Below the pieces are notes generated by a model. It searched no databases and was not told the origin of the DNA. It saw only the letters and a list, made by a program, of their open reading frames with translations. DNA of 64,000 nucleotides from JANQMY01 sp965227095. GTDB lineage: Bacteria > Pseudomonadota > Alphaproteobacteria > JANQMY01. A program made the position numbers and the translations under genes. This document shows, in pieces, positions 42,930 to 52,049 of this stretch (position 1 is the first letter of the stretch; each line of letters opens with the position of its first letter). The stretch spans positions 1,116,001 through 1,180,000 of the forward strand of contig CBDDFL010000001.1 in NCBI GenBank assembly GCA_965227095.1. Direction: 5' to 3'.

Positions 42930-44023
42930 GATGCATACTCCGGATACATTTTGGCAAGGCCGTCCCGGCTGGCCTCTGCAACGCCCCGTTCGGTGACCAA
43001 AGCGGTCACCAGTCGAGCGGGCGTTACGTCAAACGCATAATTGGCCGCTGGGCTGCCGGGGGCGGCAATGTCCACGGTCACCACCTCACCATCTTTCGTG
43101 CGGCCGGTCATTTGGGTGACTTCTTCCTGGGCGCGTTGCTCAATGGGAATCTCTTTCACCCCATCGCGCACGGTCCAATCGATGGTGGTGTAGGGCAGGG
43201 TCACATAAAACGGCACGCCATTGTCATGGGCCGCCAATGCTTTGAGATAAGTGCCGATTTTGTTGCACACATCACCATCGGCGGTGGTGCGGTCCGTGCC
43301 CACAATGCACAGATCCACCTGGCCATGTTGCATCAAATGGCCGCCTACATTGTCGGCGATGATGGCGTGCGACACGCCGTGCGAGCCCAGTTCATAGGCC
43401 GTGAGCGAGGCGCCTTGGTTCCGGGGACGGGTTTCATCGACCCACACATGGACCGGAATGCCCGCGTCATGGGCCATATAGATGGGGGCCAAGGCCGTTC
43501 CCCAGTCCACCGTCGCAAGCCAGCCGGCATTACAATGGGTGAGGATGTTGACTGGTTCATCCTTGCCTTTCTTTGCCGCGATTTCCTTGATGATGGCAGC
43601 GGCGTTTTCGCCGATGCGACGGCAGATTTCCACATCGTCATCGCAGATTTTTGCGGCCCGCTCATAGGCCGCGGCCACGCGCGCGTCATGAGGGCGGTTG
43701 CGTAAGAAATCGCGCATGTCATCCAGCGCCCATTTGAGGTTGATGGCGGTGGGGCGCGTCTGCAGCAGAAAGTCGTACGCTTTATCAAGGGCCTCATCGG
43801 ACGGGTCGTCGCGCAGAGCCAGACAAATACCATAGGCTGCCGTGGCGCCAATCAGTGGCGCGCCACGCACCTGCATGGACGTGATGGCGTGTGCTGCTTG
43901 TTCCGTTGTTTTAAGGGTGATTGTCTCGAATGTATGGGGAAGCTTGGTTTGGTCAATAATTTCGACAGACCAGCCATCGTCATTGGTCCAAATCGTTCGA
44001 TAGTGTTTGCCGTGTATTTTCAT
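42926..44023 (-). CDS. mtnA: Methylthioribose-1-phosphate isomerase
   Basis: 365 residues. IDQTKLPHTFETITL, MQVRGAPLIGATAAYG, ILTHCNAGWLAT with the catalytic Cys, VDETRPRNQGASLTAYEL and CIVGTDRTTADGDVCNKIGTY with the catalytic Asp are the MtnA signatures. It isomerises methylthioribose-1-phosphate to methylthioribulose-1-phosphate. The gene ends within the aldolase start and follows apt by 6 bp, so all four genes form one operon. Confidence 0.94.
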   Translation of the reverse strand: MKIHGKHYRTIWTNDDGWSVEIIDQTKLPHTFETITLKTTEQAAHAITSMQVRGAPLIGATAAYGICLALRDDPSDEALDKAYDFLLQTRPTAINLKWALDDMRDFLRNRPHDARVAAAYERAAKICDDDVEICRRIGENAAAIIKEIAAKKGKDEPVNILTHCNAGWLATVDWGTALAPIYMAHDAGIPVHVWVDETRPRNQGASLTAYELGSHGVSHAIIADNVGGHLMQHGQVDLCIVGTDRTTADGDVCNKIGTYLKALAAHDNGVPFYVTLPYTTIDWTVRDGVKEIPIEQRAQEEVTQMTGRTKDGEVVTVDIAAPGSPAANYAFDVTPARLVTALVTERGVAEASRDGLAKMYPEYAS

Positions 44024-44029
44024 GGGCGG

Positions 44030-44557
44030 TCACTCGCCCTCAAATTCACACAGGGTGCGGACGATTTTTCCAGCATCCCGCAATTTCTGAGCACCACCCA
44101 GATCAGGAAGGTCAATCACAAAGCTGCACCCCACAACAGTGCCGCCGCATTGTTCGATCAGCTTGATGGCTGCTTCCGCCGTGCCGCCAGTGGCGATTAG
44201 ATCGTCGACAATCACCACCTGGTCGCCTTCAGAAATGGCGTCTTGGTGGATTTCCACATGGTCGGTGCCATATTCCAGCTCATAGGCTTGCTCGTAGGTC
44301 TTCCACGGCAGCTTTCCCTTCTTGCGCACCGGCACGAAGCTTCTCGACAGCTGGTGCGCCACGGCGCCGCCCAATATGAATCCGCGCGCTTCGATCCCCG
44401 CCACTTTATCGACTTTAATGCCGGCATAGGGCAGGACAAGTTCGTCAACAGAACGGCGAAAGGCCTGGGCGTTGCCCAACAAGGTGGTGATATCGCGAAA
44501 CATGATCCCTTTCTTGGGATAGTCCGGGATGGTGCGAATGGCAGACGTGATATCCAT
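44030..44557 (-). CDS. apt: Adenine phosphoribosyltransferase
   Basis: 175 residues. IRTIPDYPKKGIMFRDITTLL, GIEARGFILGGAVA, FVPVRKKGKLPWKT and the PRPP loop VVIVDDLIATGGTAEAA. It converts adenine and PRPP to AMP. In this operon it recycles the adenine released by the MtnP phosphorylase, linking sulfur-nucleoside breakdown to purine salvage. Confidence 0.96.
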   Translation of the reverse strand: MDITSAIRTIPDYPKKGIMFRDITTLLGNAQAFRRSVDELVLPYAGIKVDKVAGIEARGFILGGAVAHQLSRSFVPVRKKGKLPWKTYEQAYELEYGTDHVEIHQDAISEGDQVVIVDDLIATGGTAEAAIKLIEQCGGTVVGCSFVIDLPDLGGAQKLRDAGKIVRTLCEFEGE

Positions 44558-44562
44558 GAGGG

Positions 44563-45474
44563 TTACGCTCCGGAGGTTGATGTTTCTGAGAGGGCATTAC
44601 GGCTTTTCAGGAACCGCCCGGCAACCGCGTCCAGCTTGCTGACCAATTCTGCGTCCCATTTCTCAGGCGCCGTAATGACGGCGGTGTCTAAGCCGGTCTC
44701 GATGCCCATGGGGCAGCTTTGCCGTTCGGGGCCTAGTAGCGGCGCGACGGCTTTGATCAGCTCGCGCGCAGAGGCTGCATTCTGTTGCATCACTTTCACC
44801 ACGGCATCGACTTCCACATTGTCGTGACCTTCGTGCCAGCAATCATAATCTGTCACCATGGCCACAGTGGCATAGGGAAGTTCCGCTTCCCGGGCGAGTT
44901 TTGCTTCCGGCATATTGGTCATGCCGATGATGTCGCAGCCCCAGGACCGATAAAGCTGTGATTCGGCATAAGATGAAAATTGGGGGCCTTCCATCACCAG
45001 GTAGGTGCCACCTTTGTAATGCTCGATCCCGATTTCGGTTGCAGCCGTTGCAAGAGCGTCCACCAAACGCGGGCAAATGGGGTGGGCCATCGAGACATGG
45101 GCAACAAACCCGGGACCAAAGAAGCTTTTATCTCGCGCGAAGGTACGGTCGATGAACTGATCCACAAAGACGAACGCCCCGGGCGCGTATTCCTCGCGCA
45201 GGGATCCACACGCCGATACGGAAATGATGTCCGTCACACCGGCCCGCTTCATGGCGTCGATATTGGCGCGATAGTTGATGGTGGTCGGCGTCTGCACATG
45301 GCCGCGTCCATGGCGGGGCAGGAACACCAGATCCACATCGTTCAATTTCCCGAACAGTAAGTCGTCGGACGGTGTGCCCCACGGGGACGAGACGCTTTCC
45401 CATTTTGTGTCTGTCAGGCCGTCAATGTCATAGACACCGCTGCCGCCGATAATGCCGAGAACTGTTTTGGCCAT
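44563..45474 (-). CDS. mtnP: S-methyl-5'-thioadenosine phosphorylase
   Basis: 303 residues. LGIIGGSGVYDIDGL, FLPRHGRGH, INYRANIDAMKRAGV, ISVSACGSLREEYAPG, VMEGPQFSSYAES and MTNMPEAKLAREAELPYA identify the PNP/MTAP family, MTAP branch. It splits methylthioadenosine (and 5'-deoxyadenosine) into adenine and the ribose 1-phosphate analogue. First gene of the operon; a C-terminal extension ends ALSETSTSGA. Confidence 0.95.
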   Translation of the reverse strand: MAKTVLGIIGGSGVYDIDGLTDTKWESVSSPWGTPSDDLLFGKLNDVDLVFLPRHGRGHVQTPTTINYRANIDAMKRAGVTDIISVSACGSLREEYAPGAFVFVDQFIDRTFARDKSFFGPGFVAHVSMAHPICPRLVDALATAATEIGIEHYKGGTYLVMEGPQFSSYAESQLYRSWGCDIIGMTNMPEAKLAREAELPYATVAMVTDYDCWHEGHDNVEVDAVVKVMQQNAASARELIKAVAPLLGPERQSCPMGIETGLDTAVITAPEKWDAELVSKLDAVAGRFLKSRNALSETSTSGA

Positions 45475-45542
45475 ATATGTGTCACGCTGAAAGGGTTGGG
45501 CTGGAATCAGAGTTTAGGCCCGAATCAGAGTGGCCCCCAAAT

Positions 45543-45572
45543 AAAAAGGGCCGCACCGATCCGGTGCAGCCC
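45543..45572 (-). terminator. Intrinsic terminator of the petABC operon
   Basis: Stem GGGC-C-GCACCG (45548-45558) / CGGTGC-A-GCCC (45562-45572) with one mismatch and loop ATC. On the minus strand a TTTTT run follows. It sits 25 bp after the petC stop. Confidence 0.88.
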
Positions 45573-45596
45573 TCATAAACCGTTTTGGCTTAAAAT

Positions 45597-46409
45597 CTAG
45601 TGTCTATCGGCCCAAATCTTACGATAGGTGAAGAACAACAGTGCCGCCATGATGATCAAGTAAATGATGACCATGAAGCCCATACGCTTGCGTTCTTCCA
45701 GCTTGGGTTCCGCTGTCCACATGAGGAAGGTGGTCACGTCTTCCGCAAGTTGCTCAAGACTAGCCGGCGTGCCGTCGTCATATTCCACAATGTCTTCCGA
45801 CAATGGCGGGGCCATGGCGATCTGCTTGTTCTTGAAATACTCGTTGTAATACATGCCATCGCCAAGATCGAAGCCCGCAGGCGCGTCCTTGTATCCGATC
45901 AGCAGCGAATAGATATAGTTCGCTCCGCCGGCGCGGGCTTTGTTGATCACCGATAAGTCCGGCGGATAGGCACCATTGTTGCTGGCGCGGGCCTGGGCTT
46001 CGTTGGCAAAAGGTGACGGGAAATAATCGAACGGCGCGCGGGGCACTTCCACAGGGTCGCCGACCTCGTCCAGAACTTCTTTCGTATATTCCTTCGAAAT
46101 GGCTTTTACTTCCGCTTCCGAGAAGCCGGGTCCGCCTGGGTCCGCCAAATTGCGGAAGGCGACCAATTTCAGGCCATGGCACGACGCGCAGACTTCTTTG
46201 TAGACCTTGAAACCACGCTGCAGCGAGCCTTTGTCGTAGGTGCCGGTGAAGCCACCGGGGCCCGATTCCCAGGACCAGTCATGGTCTTTCGGAGGTTTCG
46301 CGTCCCCTGCCGCCAGCGCCGGCGCTGACGAAAAGGAGACCGCGATCAGCAGACCGAACAGTGCTGCGCTTGCGCGGCCCGTGGTCCGCAACCGTTTGAA
46401 AAGGTTCAT
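45597..46409 (-). CDS. petC: Cytochrome c1 of the bc1 complex
   Basis: 270 residues from the ATG at 46409; an upstream in-frame ATG at 46445 would break the signal peptide. Sec signal AALFGLLIAVSFSSAPALAA, then haem-binding CASCHGLKL and the distal Met region (ALAPPLSED-type IAMAPPLSEDIVEYDDGTP), and a C-terminal anchor GFMVIIYLIIMAALLFFTYRK. It passes electrons from the Rieske centre to cytochrome c on the periplasmic side. Last gene of petABC. Confidence 0.96.
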   Translation of the reverse strand: MNLFKRLRTTGRASAALFGLLIAVSFSSAPALAAGDAKPPKDHDWSWESGPGGFTGTYDKGSLQRGFKVYKEVCASCHGLKLVAFRNLADPGGPGFSEAEVKAISKEYTKEVLDEVGDPVEVPRAPFDYFPSPFANEAQARASNNGAYPPDLSVINKARAGGANYIYSLLIGYKDAPAGFDLGDGMYYNEYFKNKQIAMAPPLSEDIVEYDDGTPASLEQLAEDVTTFLMWTAEPKLEERKRMGFMVIIYLIIMAALLFFTYRKIWADRH

Positions 46410-46451
46410 CTGACCTATTCCTTTGGACTTTGTTGTTCTCAGCATGTTGGA

Positions 46452-47699
46452 CTACTCAGCCGGTGCGGCTGTGGCACCGCCACTTCCAAGCACCGGTTTC
46501 GATATGCTTTCCGGTAGTTTTCGAGGTGTTTCAATAATGCCAAGTGCCGGTAGGATCACCAGGAAGTGCATGAAGTAGTACGCCGTGGCGATCCGTGACC
46601 AGATCACATAGGCCCCTTCCGCCGGCATGGCGCCCAGATAACCCAAAAGAATGCAGTCGGCGACCAGGACCCAGAAGAAGATCTTGTACATGGGGCGGAA
46701 CGTGGCCGACCGTACCTTAGACGTGTCCAGCCACGGCACAATGAACAGAATGGCGATGGCCGCGAACATGGCAATCACACCCATGAGCTTGTCCGGGATC
46801 GCACGCAGGATCGCGTAGAACGGCAGGAAGTACCATTCGGGCACAATGTGGTCCGGCGTCACCAGTGGGTTTGCTTCAATGTAATTATCCGTGTGACCCA
46901 GAATGTTCGGGTTGAAGAACACGAAGTAGGCGAAAATGATCGTGAAGACCGTCGCCGCAAAGGCGTCCTTCACCGTGTAGTACGGGTGGAACGGCACTGT
47001 GTCCTGAGGGCCCTTCACATCAATACCCAGCGGGTTGTTGTTGCCGGGGACGTGCAATGCCCAAACGTGCAGCACTACCACACCGAAAATCACGAACGGC
47101 AACAGATAATGCAGGCTGAAGAACCGGTTCAGTGTCGGGTTATCAACCGAGAAACCGCCCCAAAGCAATTCACGGATGGGGTCGCCAATAACTGGGATGG
47201 CGCCGAACAAGTTCGTGATCACCGTGGCAGCCCAGAAGCTCATTTGCCCCCAAGGCAATACGTAGCCCAAGAACGCCGTGGCCATCATCAGCAAGAAGAT
47301 AATAACGCCTAAGATCCAGAGCACTTCGCGCGGTTCTTTGTATGACCCAAAATACAGGCCACGGAACATGTGGATGTATACCGCCAGGAAGAACATGGAT
47401 GCGCCATTGGCGTGAATATAGCGGATCAGCCAGCCATAGTTCACGTCCCGCATAATGTGTTCAACGCTTTGAAAGGCCATATCGGCGTTGGCCACATAAT
47501 GCATGGCCAACACAATGCCGGTGACGATTTGAATCACCAAGCACATCGTCAGAATGCCGCCAAAGGTCCACCAATAGTTCAGGTTCGCAGGCGTTGGAAA
47601 TACAATAAAGGAATCGTAGACCAGGCGCACGATTGGCAGCCTGACATCGAGCCATTTTTCGAAACCGGTTGACGGTTCGTAGGTAGAATGTCCGCTCAT
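46452..47699 (-). CDS. petB: Cytochrome b of the bc1 complex
   Basis: 415 residues with eight membrane helices. Haem-ligand His residues occur in VLAMHYVANADMAF and MFFLAVYIHMFRGLYFGS for helix B, and RFFSLHYLLPF and VVLHVWALHVPGNNNP for helix D. The Qo-site PEWY is in HIVPEWYFLPFYAILRAIPDK. It houses both haems b and both quinone sites in the inner membrane. It lies between petA (15 bp) and petC. Confidence 0.98.
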   Translation of the reverse strand: MSGHSTYEPSTGFEKWLDVRLPIVRLVYDSFIVFPTPANLNYWWTFGGILTMCLVIQIVTGIVLAMHYVANADMAFQSVEHIMRDVNYGWLIRYIHANGASMFFLAVYIHMFRGLYFGSYKEPREVLWILGVIIFLLMMATAFLGYVLPWGQMSFWAATVITNLFGAIPVIGDPIRELLWGGFSVDNPTLNRFFSLHYLLPFVIFGVVVLHVWALHVPGNNNPLGIDVKGPQDTVPFHPYYTVKDAFAATVFTIIFAYFVFFNPNILGHTDNYIEANPLVTPDHIVPEWYFLPFYAILRAIPDKLMGVIAMFAAIAILFIVPWLDTSKVRSATFRPMYKIFFWVLVADCILLGYLGAMPAEGAYVIWSRIATAYYFMHFLVILPALGIIETPRKLPESISKPVLGSGGATAAPAE

Positions 47700-47714
47700 T
47701 TAATGTGTCCCCGC

Positions 47715-48233
47715 TTACCCGATCAGAATCGTGTTGTCGTTGACGAATTCGTAGGGTGGAATCTCAAGGTTTTTCGGTGCTGGGCCTTTCCGGATACGAC
47801 CAGAGGTGTCGTAGTGCGAGCCGTGGCAGGGGCAGAACCAGCCTTCAAAATCACCAGATTGGCCAAGAGGCACGCAACCAAGATGCGTGCAAATACCCAA
47901 CATGACCAGCCACTCCGGCTTTTCGACGCGTTCACCGTCGGCTTGCGGATCTGGAAGATCATCCATGGGCACCGCTTCCGCCGTTTGAATCTCTTCTTCC
48001 GTGCGGCGACGAATAAAAACTGGTTTACCTTGCCATTTGACCGTCAGTGATTGGCCAACAGCGATTTGCGAAATGTCTACTTCGATGGTCGCCAGCGCGC
48101 GTACGTCTGCGGAAGGGTTCATTTGGTCAATAAATGGCCATGCCGCGAACGCGACCCCTACACCGGCAACGCCGGCTGTTGCGACATACAGGAAATCGCG
48201 TCTGCTGCTTTCGTCCGTAATGGCATCTGCCAC
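47715..48233 (-). CDS. petA: Ubiquinol-cytochrome c reductase Rieske iron-sulfur subunit
   Basis: 172 residues. A twin-arginine-like start SSRRDFLYVATAGVAGVG with one membrane anchor, then the cluster-binding motifs CTHLGCVPLG and CPCHGSHYDTSGRIRKGPAP. It takes the first electron from ubiquinol and moves between cytochrome b and c1. First gene of petABC. The upstream 200 bp is shared with trmL, divergent. Confidence 0.98.
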   Translation of the reverse strand: MADAITDESSRRDFLYVATAGVAGVGVAFAAWPFIDQMNPSADVRALATIEVDISQIAVGQSLTVKWQGKPVFIRRRTEEEIQTAEAVPMDDLPDPQADGERVEKPEWLVMLGICTHLGCVPLGQSGDFEGWFCPCHGSHYDTSGRIRKGPAPKNLEIPPYEFVNDNTILIG

Positions 48234-48274
48234 GGTTCGTGCTCCCTCTGAACTGCCGTAAATCTCGGATGGTG

Positions 48275-48305
48275 CTCACGGGAATTTACAAACCTGCGCC
48301 GTGAG
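48275..48305. repeat. Inverted repeat between petA and trmL
   Basis: CTCACGG (48275-48281) and CCGTGAG (48299-48305), perfect 7-bp arms 17 bp apart, about 45 bp before the petA start. It could be a leader hairpin or a regulator site for petABC. No function can be read from it. Confidence 0.4.
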
Positions 48306-48433
48306 AAATCGAGCCCCGAATTGGTGGCCGTAAAATAGAGGGTCACCATGCGAATATCTTGTGGCACGATGCCGCATCATTGCTGCGTTCGCGCCGCCTA
48401 AAGTGGCCTTTCGTTAACTTTTGGAGTTTGGGG

Positions 48434-48907
48434 ATGACCCTTCGAGTGGCACTGTTCGAGCCGGATATTCCGCAGAATACAGGGACAATTATGCGTTTGG
48501 GCGCCTGTTTGGGCGTGCCGATCGACATCATAGAACCCTGTGGTTTTCCGGTGTCAGATCGTGCTTTGCGGCGGTCGGCGATGGATTATGCGGATATTGT
48601 GGACGTAACGCTCCATCCTTCTTGGGACCAATTCTGGGCCCGTCAGACAGAATCAGCCCGCCGAGTCGTTCTATTGTCCACAAAAGCGGCCGAAAACTAT
48701 CTGGAATTCGAGTTTGGACCGCAAGATACATTGTTATTGGGGCGGGAAAGCGCAGGTGTCCCCGAATCGGTTCACACGCAGGTGCCCGCCCGAATTACGA
48801 TACCTATGGCCGCAGGGGCGCGATCTTTAAATGTGGCAATGGCAGGCGCTATGGTCGTTGGCGAGGCATTGCGGCAGATAGCTTTGGGGAAAGCTTTTGC
48901 AACCTGA
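48434..48907 (+). CDS. trmL: tRNA (cytidine(34)-2'-O)-methyltransferase TrmL
   Basis: 157 residues from the ATG at 48434 (GGAGTTTGGGG upstream). SPOUT fold with the trefoil knot: LFEPDIPQNTGTIMRLGACL, LLLGRESAGVP, and IPMAAGARSLNVAMAGAMVVGE. It methylates the wobble base of tRNA-Leu isoacceptors. The short form, with no extra RNA-binding domain, is standard for TrmL. hemF follows. Confidence 0.93.
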   Translation: MTLRVALFEPDIPQNTGTIMRLGACLGVPIDIIEPCGFPVSDRALRRSAMDYADIVDVTLHPSWDQFWARQTESARRVVLLSTKAAENYLEFEFGPQDTLLLGRESAGVPESVHTQVPARITIPMAAGARSLNVAMAGAMVVGEALRQIALGKAFAT

Positions 48908-48925
48908 ACACACGGAACGTCCCAC

Positions 48926-49789
48926 ATGAAAACAGAAATCGCGGCACAGAAGGAAACCGCTGCTCAATGGTTCCAATCTTTGCGAGACCAAATTTGTGCA
49001 GCTTTTGAGCAAATAGAACAAGACCATAGCGGTCAATACGCCGACCGCGCGCCGGGCCACTTCGAGCGCCGTTCGTGGCAACGCCCCTCTGATGACGGAC
49101 ATGGCGGCGGCGGCGTTATGTCGATTATGCGCGGCCGCGTCTTCGAAAAGGTGGGCGTCAATATTTCGACCGTTCATGGTCAGTTCTCGCCTGAATTCGC
49201 CAAAAACATTCAGGGAGCGGCAGACGACCCAAGATTTTGGGCAAGTGGCATTTCCCTGGTGGCCCACATGCAATCGCCGCATGTGCCGGCGGTTCATATG
49301 AATACGCGGCATATCGTGACCACAGTCGGGTGGTTTGGCGGCGGGGCCGATCTAACGCCCATGTATGTGGATATGGATGATACGAAGGCGTTTCATGGCG
49401 CTTTGAAAGCCGCGTGCGACCGTCATGACGAAGGCTACTATCCGCGTTTCAAAGAATGGTGCGACGAGTATTTCTACTTGCCGCACCGCCAGGAAGCCCG
49501 AGGGCAAGGCGGCATCTTTTACGATCACCACAATAGTGGCGATTGGGACAATGACTTTGCGTTCACCCAGGATGTGGGCAAGGCATTTTTGGACATCTAT
49601 CCCAAAATTGTGCGACGGCATTTCGACAAACCCTGGACGGCCGAAGAGCGTGAACACCAATTGGTGCGGCGCGGGCGTTATGCCGAGTTTAATTTGCTCT
49701 ACGATCGGGGGACTCAGTTCGGCCTAAAAACGGGCGGTAATGTGGAGGCCATTCTGATGTCTTTGCCGCCAGAGGCGAAGTGGCCTTAA
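48926..49789 (+). CDS. hemF: Oxygen-dependent coproporphyrinogen III oxidase
   Basis: 287 residues. RSWQRPSDDGHGGGGVMSIMRG (in parts), SLVAHMQSPHVPAVHMNTRH, GWFGGGADLTPMYVD, FKEWCDEYFYLPHRQEARG and GLKTGGNVEAILMSLPP match HemF. It decarboxylates two propionates of coproporphyrinogen III using O2, so haem synthesis here can run aerobically. It is downstream of trmL and opposite petABC. Confidence 0.97.
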   Translation: MKTEIAAQKETAAQWFQSLRDQICAAFEQIEQDHSGQYADRAPGHFERRSWQRPSDDGHGGGGVMSIMRGRVFEKVGVNISTVHGQFSPEFAKNIQGAADDPRFWASGISLVAHMQSPHVPAVHMNTRHIVTTVGWFGGGADLTPMYVDMDDTKAFHGALKAACDRHDEGYYPRFKEWCDEYFYLPHRQEARGQGGIFYDHHNSGDWDNDFAFTQDVGKAFLDIYPKIVRRHFDKPWTAEEREHQLVRRGRYAEFNLLYDRGTQFGLKTGGNVEAILMSLPPEAKWP

Positions 49790-49906
49790 AAAGCTGGCGC
49801 TCTTGTGATGAACAAGGCAGCGTTGAAAAGTGGCCGGAACATATATTCATAGGGTAAACTGGTGACGTGTTTCGGCCGACCGGCCATAGAAGAGGGGAGA
49901 AATTCC

Positions 49907-50476
49907 ATGTCTATATTCAAACGCTTTAGCGTGGCTGTGCCTGCGATCTGCGCCGCGATCCTGTTTTTGGCGCCTGTCGCTCAAGCCCAGCAAAAAGTTT
50001 CTCTCGGCGCTTTCTATGGCAATTGGGTCGGCAGTGCCGTGTCCGAAAGTGAAATCAGCGTTCATTTCCAACTAACGGTTCGGGATATCGGGGTGGAAGT
50101 AAAACCTCTGGAAAACAATGCGTTTGAACTTACCTGGTCGACGGTTCAGCGGCAAAAAGGGAACCCGGACGCGCCGACGGAAGTCTTGAAGTCAACCACC
50201 CTCGTTTTCGAACCGGCCGAAGGCCGCAACGACCAATGGTGGGCCAAAGACACCGGTGAACTGAAAGACGGCAATTCGGTTGTTTGGGCGCGCTTGGAAA
50301 AGAATGCCTTGGTAGTGAATTCCTTCGCCGTGAATTCCGATGGATCTTCCGAGCTTCAGACCTATCATCGGGCCCTGACCGGTCTTGGTATGGAATTGAA
50401 GTTCACCCGCGTGCTTGATGGTGAACTTGTGCGTTCCGCAGAAGGGAAGCTGACGAAGTTTAGCAAGGCAGACTAG
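49907..50476 (+). CDS. Secreted protein of unknown function
   Basis: 189 residues from the ATG at 49907, with GAGGGGAGAAA upstream. Sec signal peptide MSIFKRFSVAVPAICAAILF, cleaved after AQA near residue 27. The mature part is beta-rich with repeated strands (FYGNWVGSAVSESEISVHFQ, FELTWSTVQRQKG, NALVVNSFAVNSDGSSELQT), resembling a lipocalin or calycin-like barrel. I do not recognise the family. Monocistronic by position, convergent with cca. Confidence 0.65.
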   Translation: MSIFKRFSVAVPAICAAILFLAPVAQAQQKVSLGAFYGNWVGSAVSESEISVHFQLTVRDIGVEVKPLENNAFELTWSTVQRQKGNPDAPTEVLKSTTLVFEPAEGRNDQWWAKDTGELKDGNSVVWARLEKNALVVNSFAVNSDGSSELQTYHRALTGLGMELKFTRVLDGELVRSAEGKLTKFSKAD

Positions 50477-50511
50477 ATTTGGGAGAGGCGGGTGCACCCC
50501 CAAGGGCAAAG

Positions 50512-51762
50512 CTAATAGATCGTCGCTTGGACGATCGCTTTTAGCCTCTCAACGATTGAAAATTCGTCTTCCGTAAAATCCGAATCGATCCACCAGTCTT
50601 CGACTTCTTTTAGGACCTCGCCGATGGCGGGGCCTTCTGGCACGCCCGCTTTCATGACGTCCCGTCCGGTCAACGGGAGGACGGGCCGTGTCCAACCGTC
50701 TGCCATGGCCAGCAATGCGCGCCATTGAACCCCGTTGGTTTCTTTCGGATCGTCCGCCCAATGAAGGAGAACCAGGTCTTTGAATGTCTCGGGTCCAACT
50801 TTATAGAGGGCACGGCGAACTTCCCGAATGGACAGGTAAGAGACAATTTTGAGATCGTTGGTTTGGATCTCACCAAGCCGGTCGCGCTCGGCATTGGACA
50901 GGCGGAGCCGCGTGGCAAGGTTCTGAACGCCGGGGGCGTCAAGTTCAACAAGTGTGCTGAAGCGGCGAAAACCATCCGTCACGAAGAGTTGGTTGGTTTC
51001 GATCTCGACCAACCGCTCGAGCCGCGTAAAATGTTTTGCTTCCGGCAAGATGTCCGACAAGACATTAATCGCGGACATGACGCGAAGGGTGGAGATGGGA
51101 GAGGGCGCCGCGAACAGCTTTAACAGCTCGGCGCGCACTCTTTCTGCGGATAGATTTTTCAATCCGCCCTTGTTTGCTTCGATGGCTTGGAGGGCGGTTG
51201 GGTCCAAATCGCCCTTGCCGTAATACGCGGCGAACCGGAAAAAGCGCAGGATGCGCAGATAGTCTTCTTGGATCCGGTCGTTGGCAGAGCCAATGAATTT
51301 GATAATGCCATTTTTAATGTGGTCCACGCCGCCGAATGGATCGAACAACCTTCCATCCGGGTCCGCATAGATCGCGTTGACCGTTAGATCGCGACGGGCG
51401 GCATCGGCTTCCCATTCCTCCGTAAACGAAACATTCGCATACCGACCGTCGGTGTCTACATCTTCGCGAAGGGTGGTGATTTCAAAAGGTTTGCCGTCAA
51501 CCACGGCGGTGATTGTGCCATGCTCGATCCCCGTGGGCACCGCTTTGATGTTTGCGGCTTCTAGCAATTCCACAACTTGTTCCGGGCGGTCCGGTGTTGC
51601 GATGTCGATATCTAAGACCGGTTCGTGGATAAGGGCGTTTCGCACGCATCCCCCCACAAAGCGCACCTGAGCCCCCTTGGCGCTCAGCGCTGCGATCACC
51701 CGTTTTGTGTCATCCGCCGTTAGCCAGGGTTGGGGGCCAAGCGTGTCGGTCGCCGTGCTCAT
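50512..51762 (-). CDS. cca: CCA tRNA nucleotidyltransferase
   Basis: 416 residues. Nucleotidyltransferase head: VRFVGGCVRNALIHEPVLDIDIAT with the catalytic DxD, ARRDLTVNAIYAD and LRILRFFRFAAYYG; helical neck, body and tail follow. It adds or repairs the CCA end of tRNAs. Class II enzyme with an alphaproteobacterial C-terminal region. DUF6111 and the CoA pyrophosphatase genes overlap or abut it upstream. Confidence 0.95.
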   Translation of the reverse strand: MSTATDTLGPQPWLTADDTKRVIAALSAKGAQVRFVGGCVRNALIHEPVLDIDIATPDRPEQVVELLEAANIKAVPTGIEHGTITAVVDGKPFEITTLREDVDTDGRYANVSFTEEWEADAARRDLTVNAIYADPDGRLFDPFGGVDHIKNGIIKFIGSANDRIQEDYLRILRFFRFAAYYGKGDLDPTALQAIEANKGGLKNLSAERVRAELLKLFAAPSPISTLRVMSAINVLSDILPEAKHFTRLERLVEIETNQLFVTDGFRRFSTLVELDAPGVQNLATRLRLSNAERDRLGEIQTNDLKIVSYLSIREVRRALYKVGPETFKDLVLLHWADDPKETNGVQWRALLAMADGWTRPVLPLTGRDVMKAGVPEGPAIGEVLKEVEDWWIDSDFTEDEFSIVERLKAIVQATIY

Positions 51763-51764
51763 GG

Positions 51765-52049
51765 TTAGAACGGGCCTCCAAATTTAGGCCGTTCCGATTC
51801 AGGTTCCGTCTCGACGGGTGAGCGGTCAAATTCCAGCAGCGGATTAACCGGGTCTTCTCCGGAATCTTGAATGCGCCAGATGACCAATCCGGTTGCCATG
51901 AGCAACACCCCGATCGCGCTTAAGATCGCGATCCGCTTTTCATTCCAATCTCCGCCCGTGGCAAGAGACTGGTTTTTGATGCTCACATAGGCCGCATAAA
52001 TGATGAACGGCAGCAGAAAGAGAAACAGATTAAGAAGAATTGCGCGCAT
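51765..52049 (-). CDS. DUF6111 family small membrane protein
   Basis: 94 residues with two membrane helices (about 2-20 and 42-60: LLNLFLFLLPFIIYAAYVS, AILSAIGVLLMATGLVIW) and a Pro-rich acidic tail. A protein of this size and pattern sits between the CoA pyrophosphatase and cca genes in many alphaproteobacteria. Function unknown. It starts at the last base of the CoA pyrophosphatase gene and ends 2 bp before cca. Confidence 0.75.
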   Translation of the reverse strand: MRAILLNLFLFLLPFIIYAAYVSIKNQSLATGGDWNEKRIAILSAIGVLLMATGLVIWRIQDSGEDPVNPLLEFDRSPVETEPESERPKFGGPF

